DNA from: a bacterium
GTDB lineage: Bacteria > BMS3Abin14
Direction of reading: 5' to 3'
NCBI GenBank assembly: GCA_029210965.1
Contig: JARGFZ010000023.1
Span: forward strand, 1 to 44,098
DNA length: 44,098 nucleotides
Positions 39,480 to 44,098 of this stretch are shown here, one piece after another. The first letter of the stretch is position 1. Every line of letters begins with the position of its first letter. Below the pieces are notes generated by a model, which saw nothing but the letters and a program-made list of their open reading frames with translations, was not told where the DNA came from and did not search any database. The position numbers and the translations under genes are program-made.

Positions 39480-41588
39480 TTAACCAGAAGTTGTTGTGGA
39501 AACCTCCTCCGACCACATCCTGCGAACCTCCTCAAGCATACCGGTGGGTAGTTGGGCACCCTCAGGAAGCATTTTAAACGCCGCTTCCCTTGCTCCTGAC
39601 ATCAATTCTCCTTCCCTGAAAGGATGAGCAAAGCGAAATTCAGGCATACCGGCCTGTCTGACTCCGAGGAAATCCCCCGGCCCCCGGATGTCCAGGTCCG
39701 CCTCAGCTATCTCAAACCCTGAATTGGTCTTCGAAATGATCTGAAGCCTCTGTCTGGCTTCATCGGAACTTTTGGCCCCCTCCATAAGGATGCATGTGGA
39801 TCTGTTTGTACCCCTTCCCACGCGGCCTCTTAACTGGTGCAGCTGGAACAAACCGAAGCGCTCGGCGTGCTCTATGACCATGAGGTTTGCATTGGGGACA
39901 TCAACACCCACCTCGATAACTGTTGTTGAAACGAGGACCTGGTAATCCCCCGCTCTGAACTGCTCCATGACGGAATCCTTTTCACGGGAGGTCATCCTGC
40001 CGGTGAGAAGGCCAATGCTGAGATGTGGGAAGATCCTTTGTCTGTAATTTTCGGCCATTTCCCTGGCAGCGAGGAGCTCCAACTTTTCAGTCTCTTCTAC
40101 CAGAGGATAGACAATATAGACCTGTCGGCCGGCTTCAACTTCCCTCGCTACGGAAAGGTGCATCCTGGAGCGATCCGATTCCTTGAAGATAACGGTTTCC
40201 ACCGGAGTACGGCCAGCTGGCATTTCATTGATAGTGGTAATATCCAGATCTCCATATATAACCATGGACAGACTACGTGGAATGGGCGTGGCTGTCATCA
40301 CCAGGAAATGAGGGCTGGCCCCTTTCCTGCCCAGTGCCAGACGCTGAAGGACACCGAAACGATGCTGTTCATCAACAATCGCCAGGTTAAGGTTCTTGAA
40401 TTGGACGCCTTCCTGAATGAGAGCGTGGGTACCTATGAAAAGTTTCGTCTCACCGCTGATGGCTTTCATCAGCACTTCTTTCCGCTGTTTGCCGTCAACG
40501 TTTCCTGTTAAAAGGGCCACAGGTACACCTAGTAGCTCGCACCACTTTGATATGGTCCTGTAGTGCTGCTCGGCCAGAACCTCTGTAGGAGCCATAAGGA
40601 CGGCCTGGTAGCCTGCCTCGCAAACCCTCAGCATGGAGATGAAAGCCACCAGGGTCTTGCCGCAGCCAACATCTCCCTGAAGGAGACGGTGCATGGGAAC
40701 CTTCGCCGCCATATCCCTGCCCACATCCTGGAGAGCATCGAGCTGGGATCTTGTCAGGTCAAAGGGAAGAACCCGGATCAACTTTTTCTCAAGGGAACTC
40801 ACCGGAGTTACTGGATGGCTTCTCCTGCTGTCCAGGGCTCTCCTCCTTGTGAGAAGCCCCAACTGGAAGGTAAGCAGTTCACCAAACTTAAGGCGTCTGT
40901 GCCAACAGCTTGCCCCCAGGTTCAAAGCCTGGACATCGTCAGTATCCGGTGGTTCATGCAGGCCGGCAAGAGACTCTTTCAGATCGGGAAGATTGTATTC
41001 TTTGCGAATATTTTCCGGGATTTCGTCACTGACAGTGTTTAAAAGCTGCGATACCGCTGTCTGGACCGCCTTTCGAACAGTCTGCTGGGAAATACCATCA
41101 GCCAACGGATAAACAGGGACGATCCCCCCACCAGAGTTTTTGGATGCCTCGCTAAGATCCGGATGATGCATTTCCAGGCTGCCTGAGAAACTGCTAACTC
41201 TTCCGCTGGCCAACACCTGGGTGCCGGGAGGATATTTTTTTTCAATGTTTGCTTTTAGCCATCGGCCGAACCTGAACCACTTCAACAAAATAACACCGTG
41301 TCCGTCGGATATCATAACCTCCAGGGTCTTTCTGGACCGGTACCCTCTTTCGCTGATGGACATTATCTGTCCGCGTATAGTAGCGAACTGCCCTTCATTA
41401 ACGGCGGGTATAAGCTGGGGATGAGTTCGGTCCTGATAGGCCCTCGGTAAGAGAAAGATCAGATCCCGAGCGTTGTAAATACCAAGGCTCTCGAACCTGG
41501 CAGCAATCCTGTTCCCGATACCCGGCAGTTCAGTCAGCTGCATCCCTTCGGATTTACCAGCTTCCACCTTAGATGCCACCCAATTCAA
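39480..41588 (-). CDS. recG: ATP-dependent DNA helicase RecG
   Basis: A 702-residue branched-DNA helicase that reverses stalled forks. An N-terminal wedge (OB) domain lies at about 60-150, then helicase motifs: GDVGCGKT (305-312), APTEVLAEQH (about 333-342), DEQHRFGV (406-413), TATPIPRSL, and the TRG-region VSTTVIEVGVDVPNA and QLRGRVGRG. TTG at 41588 abuts the DUF1858 stop with no spacer; GTG seven codons in, or ATG sixteen codons in (MQLTELPGIGNR), may be the real start. Its 3' spacer holds DnaA-like sites. Confidence 0.95.
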   Translation of the reverse strand: MNWVASKVEAGKSEGMQLTELPGIGNRIAARFESLGIYNARDLIFLLPRAYQDRTHPQLIPAVNEGQFATIRGQIMSISERGYRSRKTLEVMISDGHGVILLKWFRFGRWLKANIEKKYPPGTQVLASGRVSSFSGSLEMHHPDLSEASKNSGGGIVPVYPLADGISQQTVRKAVQTAVSQLLNTVSDEIPENIRKEYNLPDLKESLAGLHEPPDTDDVQALNLGASCWHRRLKFGELLTFQLGLLTRRRALDSRRSHPVTPVSSLEKKLIRVLPFDLTRSQLDALQDVGRDMAAKVPMHRLLQGDVGCGKTLVAFISMLRVCEAGYQAVLMAPTEVLAEQHYRTISKWCELLGVPVALLTGNVDGKQRKEVLMKAISGETKLFIGTHALIQEGVQFKNLNLAIVDEQHRFGVLQRLALGRKGASPHFLVMTATPIPRSLSMVIYGDLDITTINEMPAGRTPVETVIFKESDRSRMHLSVAREVEAGRQVYIVYPLVEETEKLELLAAREMAENYRQRIFPHLSIGLLTGRMTSREKDSVMEQFRAGDYQVLVSTTVIEVGVDVPNANLMVIEHAERFGLFQLHQLRGRVGRGTNRSTCILMEGAKSSDEARQRLQIISKTNSGFEIAEADLDIRGPGDFLGVRQAGMPEFRFAHPFREGELMSGAREAAFKMLPEGAQLPTGMLEEVRRMWSEEVSTTTSG

Positions 41589-41789
41589 TCAGCGCTTCAG
41601 GGCCTCGTTGAGGTCCTTGAGAAGAGAATCCAGGTCAACACCGTGTGCAATCGCCCCGTACTCCAGGGACTCAGCCTCGGCGCCCAGGCACCCGAAACAG
41701 TTCATGCCGAATTTCTTAAAAACCTTGACGGAATCCGGATATTTTCTGAGAACTTCATTAAAAATCATATCCTTGTTTATTTTAGCCAT
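41589..41789 (-). CDS. DUF1858 disulfide/redox domain protein
   Basis: A 66-residue stand-alone DUF1858 protein, a domain often attached to hybrid-cluster and other redox proteins of anaerobes. It has the typical N-terminal IFNEVLRKYPDSVKVFKKFG and a CxxC pair (Cys31, Cys34 in MNCFGCLG), then a helix. The CxxC may form a disulfide or bind metal; the partner is unknown. It directly precedes recG, and recG may depend on it for translation. It is divergent from rpmB. Confidence 0.85.
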   Translation of the reverse strand: MAKINKDMIFNEVLRKYPDSVKVFKKFGMNCFGCLGAEAESLEYGAIAHGVDLDSLLKDLNEALKR

Positions 41790-41806
41790 GGGGTTTCCTT
41801 ATAGAT

Positions 41807-41834
41807 GAGTGTAGAGTGCAAAGTGTAGAGTGCA
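41807..41834. repeat. heptamer array, GAGTGTA family (4 units)
   Basis: Units GAGTGTA, GAGTGCA, AAGTGTA, GAGTGCA, 17 bp upstream of the DUF1858 start. Confidence 0.85.
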
Positions 41835-41852
41835 GATTCCAAACTTGATAAA

Positions 41853-42003
41853 GTCGCAAAAAATCCAATCCGGGACTTTTCGCTCCACGGAAAGGGAAAA
41901 GCGTCGTTTTCCCTTTCCTTACAAATCAATGACTTACAGTGAGAGTCATTGATTTGGGCGCCCCGCGCGGGGCGCATTGATGGACTTTTTGCGAGTCCAT
42001 CAA
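41853..42003. repeat. 151-bp chain of five hairpins (element B plus three palindromes)
   Basis: Element B (41853-41918) is the inverted homologue of 14944-15009, with the same 12-bp GGAAAGGGAAAA hairpin and a second, weaker stem. It is followed by AAATCAATGACT / AGTCATTGATTT (41923-41955, 12-bp perfect arms), a perfect 18-bp GC palindrome (GCGCCCCGC GCGGGGCGC, 41958-41975) and a GATGGACT-family hairpin (41977-42003). It lies in the divergent promoter region of DUF1858 and rpmB. Confidence 0.9.
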
Positions 42004-42152
42004 ACTTAAAACCTCAAACTACAAACCCGGTTTACCTCAGCACTGAACTGGTCCACTTGCATTTTGTCCGTGTTTATGTTAGCAATCCAAGTCTTTTACC
42101 GCAACACAAAAGCCGTGAAGCGGGCCAGACCAAAATCAACCAGGAGGCAAAT

Positions 42153-42344
42153 ATGTCCCGCACATGCGAATTATGTGGAAAAGGCCCCATGGTGGGGAAC
42201 AATGTCAGCCACGCCCACAACAAAACCAAACGCCGATACCTTCCGAACCTGCAAACCGTCAGGATCAAGGAAGGCGGAGGCGTGAAAAAAGCTACTGTCT
42301 GCACTCGCTGCATCCGAACCGGCAAATTCGAGAAGGCGGTATAA
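42153..42344 (+). CDS. rpmB: 50S ribosomal protein L28 (zinc-binding form)
   Basis: A 63-residue protein of the large ribosomal subunit. It has the C+ form with two CxxC pairs (Cys5/Cys8 in CELCGKGP and Cys50/Cys53 in CTRCIRTG) that hold zinc, and the conserved [23 protein letters not shown] with a 5-nt spacer precedes the ATG at 42153. The longer open frame from 41949 is not used. A clear terminator follows at 42511. The promoter should lie between the hairpin chain and the gene. Confidence 0.97.
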   Translation: MSRTCELCGKGPMVGNNVSHAHNKTKRRYLPNLQTVRIKEGGGVKKATVCTRCIRTGKFEKAV

Positions 42345-42410
42345 ATCAGGTGTTATGTGCTTGAGACCAGATCCTAGACCCTGAAATCGGGAACGCAGAA
42401 GAAGTCCCAG

Positions 42411-42444
42411 ACACTAGACACTAGACACTAGACACTAGACACTG
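42411..42444. repeat. near-perfect heptamer array ACACTAG x4 plus partial
   Basis: Four identical ACACTAG units and a final ACACTG, 66 bp after the rpmB stop. Same family as 2797-2831. Confidence 0.9.
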
Positions 42445-42510
42445 ATTATAAGCTATATCCTCCGGGAGGTCTTAATACATCTTCCCTGATAAAGATTCCG
42501 GAGGTTTTTT

Positions 42511-42538
42511 AGGCCCCCTATGGGGGGCCTGTTTTTTT
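42511..42538 (+). terminator. rho-independent terminator of rpmB
   Basis: AGGCCCCC / GGGGGCCT stem followed by GTTTTTTT on the plus strand, similar to the terminator at 175-202. Confidence 0.85.
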
Positions 42539-42545
42539 GAGCTGG

Positions 42546-42632
42546 TAGAAAGTAACATGTTGAAAGTAGAAAGATGGATATTCTAAAAGCAGATTTGATT
42601 TACCCTTTCTACTTGCCACCTTCTACTTGTCA
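42546..42632. repeat. two opposed heptamer arrays (TAGAAAG and CTTTCTA types)
   Basis: TAGAAAG, TAACATG, TTGAAAG, TAGAAAG (42546-42573) and CTTTCTA, CTTGCCA, CCTTCTA, CTTGTCA (42605-42632) are of opposite polarity and could pair across 30 bp. The second overlaps the ridA stop codon at 42630. Confidence 0.8.
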
Positions 42633-43013
42633 CTCGATGGCGGCTATTGCCGCCATCTCGATCTGTGCCCCCATGGGCAGTCCCGAAACTTCCACTGTTA
42701 CCCTGGCAGGGGGGTTGTTGTTGAACACCTGGGCTAGACACTCGTTTACCTCAGGAAATAGTGACAGGTCTGTCAGGTAAACATCCAGGCGAAGGATACT
42801 TTCCAGACTGCTCCCCCCTTCCTCGAGGACCGCTATGAGGTTATCCAGGATTCTGTTAACCTGTTTTCCAATGTCCCCGTCAACCAGTTTCCCGGTTGAC
42901 GGATCCAGTGGGATCTGCCCGGCGCAAAATATGGTATTATTCCACGATATACCCTGGCTGTAGGGCCCGATGGCGGCCGGCGCACGGTCGGTATTTATGA
43001 CTTTTCTAGCCAT
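42630..43013 (-). CDS. ridA: RidA family enamine/imine deaminase
   Basis: A 127-residue trimeric RidA/YjgF protein that hydrolyses reactive enamines such as 2-aminoacrylate. It shows the N-terminal INTDRAPAAIGPYSQG, the catalytic Arg104 in PPARVTVEV, and Glu119 near the C-terminus (IEMAAIAAIE). ATG 43013 has GGGAG with a 6-nt spacer. The frame is open to 43064 but that extension is not conserved-looking. It is a single gene between two repeat or terminator regions. Confidence 0.95.
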   Translation of the reverse strand: MARKVINTDRAPAAIGPYSQGISWNNTIFCAGQIPLDPSTGKLVDGDIGKQVNRILDNLIAVLEEGGSSLESILRLDVYLTDLSLFPEVNECLAQVFNNNPPARVTVEVSGLPMGAQIEMAAIAAIE

Positions 43014-43116
43014 TGAATGCTCCCGTTTAAAAGCAGCTGTCAGTTCCGCCGATGGCGGGATCAACTAAAAGCTGTAACCTGTCTTATTCAGCTGCTCCTC
43101 TTCTTTTTTCAACAGT

Positions 43117-43142
43117 AAGGGGCGCCCTGAAGAGCGCCCCTT
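43117..43142. terminator. GC-rich hairpin between ridA and the exported hypothetical gene
   Basis: AAGGGGCGC / GCGCCCCTT 9-bp perfect stem with an 8-nt loop. There is no strong T-run on either strand, so termination is weak or factor-assisted. Confidence 0.5.
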
Positions 43143-43198
43143 AACGTTGTATTTTCTATTTAAACCTGACCGGATCTAAAACCCGGAAATATGCAAAA

Positions 43199-43699
43199 TT
43201 AATCGTTGCAGAAAGGACTATACCATGGGCATACAACGTCAGCTTCATAGTACTCTGTTACATCCAGTACCATGAAACCACCCTTGGGGCCTCTCACCTT
43301 GATATCAAGGTTCAGGTTTGTCAGGCCCTCTATCGCCTCTTTACCGAGGGTTCCTACCGCACTGCCGACTTTCTGGTTGAACTGGTCCGGAGTGATGGCC
43401 ACCGCTCTTTCTTTACCGTTTTCATCCAGCAGGACGATCTTCACACTTGAAACCCTGTTTTTACCATTGCTGTCTCCGTTTTCAACCATGAATTCAATTT
43501 TGCTGGTTTTCTTATTAAGCACCAGACTTGCAGCAGATCTGGCATATGGGGCGGGTACCGAATAATCCCCCTTTTCAAACGTCAGTCCTTTTAAAAGAGG
43601 ATTCTCCACTTCTCCGGCTGATACTACCGACGGCACAATAAACGCCGCACAAATCGCCAGTACCAACAAAACCTTCATCCTACTCGATAAGCTTTTCAT
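43199..43699 (-). CDS. exported hypothetical protein
   Basis: 166 residues, not recognised. A Sec signal is visible (MKVLLVLAICAAFIVPSVVSAG, cut after about residue 28 from the first Met, split here only for description). The mature part alternates hydrophobic and charged residues (SSVKIVLLDENGKERAVAI; NLDIKVRGPKGGFMVLDV), suggesting a beta-sandwich. Two cysteines near the end (VCPWYSPFCND) could form a disulfide in the periplasm. GGGAGG lies about 8 nt before the ATG at 43699. There is no partner nearby. Confidence 0.75.
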   Translation of the reverse strand: MKSLSSRMKVLLVLAICAAFIVPSVVSAGEVENPLLKGLTFEKGDYSVPAPYARSAASLVLNKKTSKIEFMVENGDSNGKNRVSSVKIVLLDENGKERAVAITPDQFNQKVGSAVGTLGKEAIEGLTNLNLDIKVRGPKGGFMVLDVTEYYEADVVCPWYSPFCND

Positions 43700-44098
43700 C
43701 TCATTTCCCTCCCGAATCAGGTTAACCGGTTAATTTATTTAATTAAACATCTTCACGGGATTAGATAAGCAAGAACAATGCCTGATTTTTGACTCTGTAA
43801 CTGTTTGATAAATAAGGATTCAATATATTTGCGAAGGGAAAAGGGGAAAAAAGTTCATACGCTAAGCACAAAAATGTAATCCAATTTTGCTTAAAAACCG
43901 ACTTTTATATCAGTTTAGTCAGTTTATATGGCCCGAGTTCTCACTAGCGGTCTGAAATTGGACTGGAAGGATTTTTCAGGGGGGTTTTTGGTGAACTACC
44001 ACGGGCTTACGCCCGTGGCACCCTTAAAGGCCAAGCTTCGCTTGCCCGCTGTCTTCTTCACCTTGCATGCGAACATAGTTTCGAATCGTAGCTTCGTT
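43700..44098. other. gene-free right end of the window with one strong hairpin
   Basis: No supported ORF. AT-rich to about 43980, which probably holds the promoter of the exported protein. CCACGGGC-TTAC-GCCCGTGG at 43999-44018 is a perfect 8-bp hairpin of a type seen as a dispersed intergenic repeat in other bacteria, followed by the partial phrase AAGCTTCGCTTGCCCGC. Confidence 0.5.

Noticed and set aside
41949-42152. N-terminal extension of L28
   Set aside because: Translates the hairpin chain; AGGAGG directly precedes the ATG at 42153.

Overview
The window looks like chromosomal DNA of an uncultured delta-proteobacterial lineage (Desulfobacterota/Desulfuromonadota in the broad sense). The reasons are gene order and family content: rnc-era-mgtE-recO followed by glyQ-glyS, a split glycyl-tRNA synthetase, a RodZ/TPR-lipoprotein pair, an RpoH-type sigma factor next to a DegP protease, DUF1858 and DUF2284 redox/metal proteins, and a zinc-type L28. 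The assignment is inferred from synteny and protein families; no database search was possible.

Layout: 1-630 holds the end of an unknown plus-strand gene, a terminator, a tRNA-Met(CAT) gene and a possible 42-residue membrane peptide. 631-8178 is minus strand: CLC chloride transporter, ftsY, a Roadblock/LC7 protein and smc. 8398-10767 is a plus-strand DNA-damage operon, lexA-DUF6504-dinB, with a promoter/operator palindrome. 10919-12550 carries a monohaem cytochrome c and a dGTPase-like gene. 12700-14870 looks like an inserted block: a GC-rich MgtC/DUF4010 membrane protein, a MazF/CopG-type toxin-antitoxin pair and the end of a decayed Rhs gene. 15032-28225 is a long minus-strand housekeeping run: glyS, glyQ, recO, mgtE, era, rnc, a MPGP-type phosphatase, an EF-G, rodZ, a TPR lipoprotein and an acidic hypothetical protein. 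28467-30457 is plus strand (nadB, chorismate mutase). 31057-41789 is minus strand: a hypothetical protein, DUF2284, an ABC exporter pair, degP, rpoH-like sigma, rlmN, ndk, recG and DUF1858. rpmB (plus), ridA and an exported hypothetical protein (minus) finish the window.

The genes are mostly core metabolism, translation, repair and envelope maintenance. Several neighbours overlap by 1 to 8 bases, which suggests translational coupling (smc-roadblock, DUF6504-dinB, glyQ-glyS, rnc-era, mpgP-rnc, rlmN-sigma, antitoxin-toxin).

The striking feature is between the genes. About 25 short arrays of degenerate tandem repeats sit in the intergenic spaces, nearly all with a period of exactly 7 bp and 3-6 units. 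Each array has its own consensus, but the consensus families recur many kilobases apart and in both orientations. Many arrays touch or overlap stop codons, so they write the last residues of proteins such as NadB. A second layer consists of dispersed palindromes (a GATGGACT-arm hairpin in four copies, a TCACGCC-arm hairpin in three, and a 66-bp two-hairpin element in two). These stack into composite hairpin clusters at 23190-23437 and 41853-42003. A 103-bp element with perfect 22-bp inverted termini at 30574-30676 looks like a MITE.
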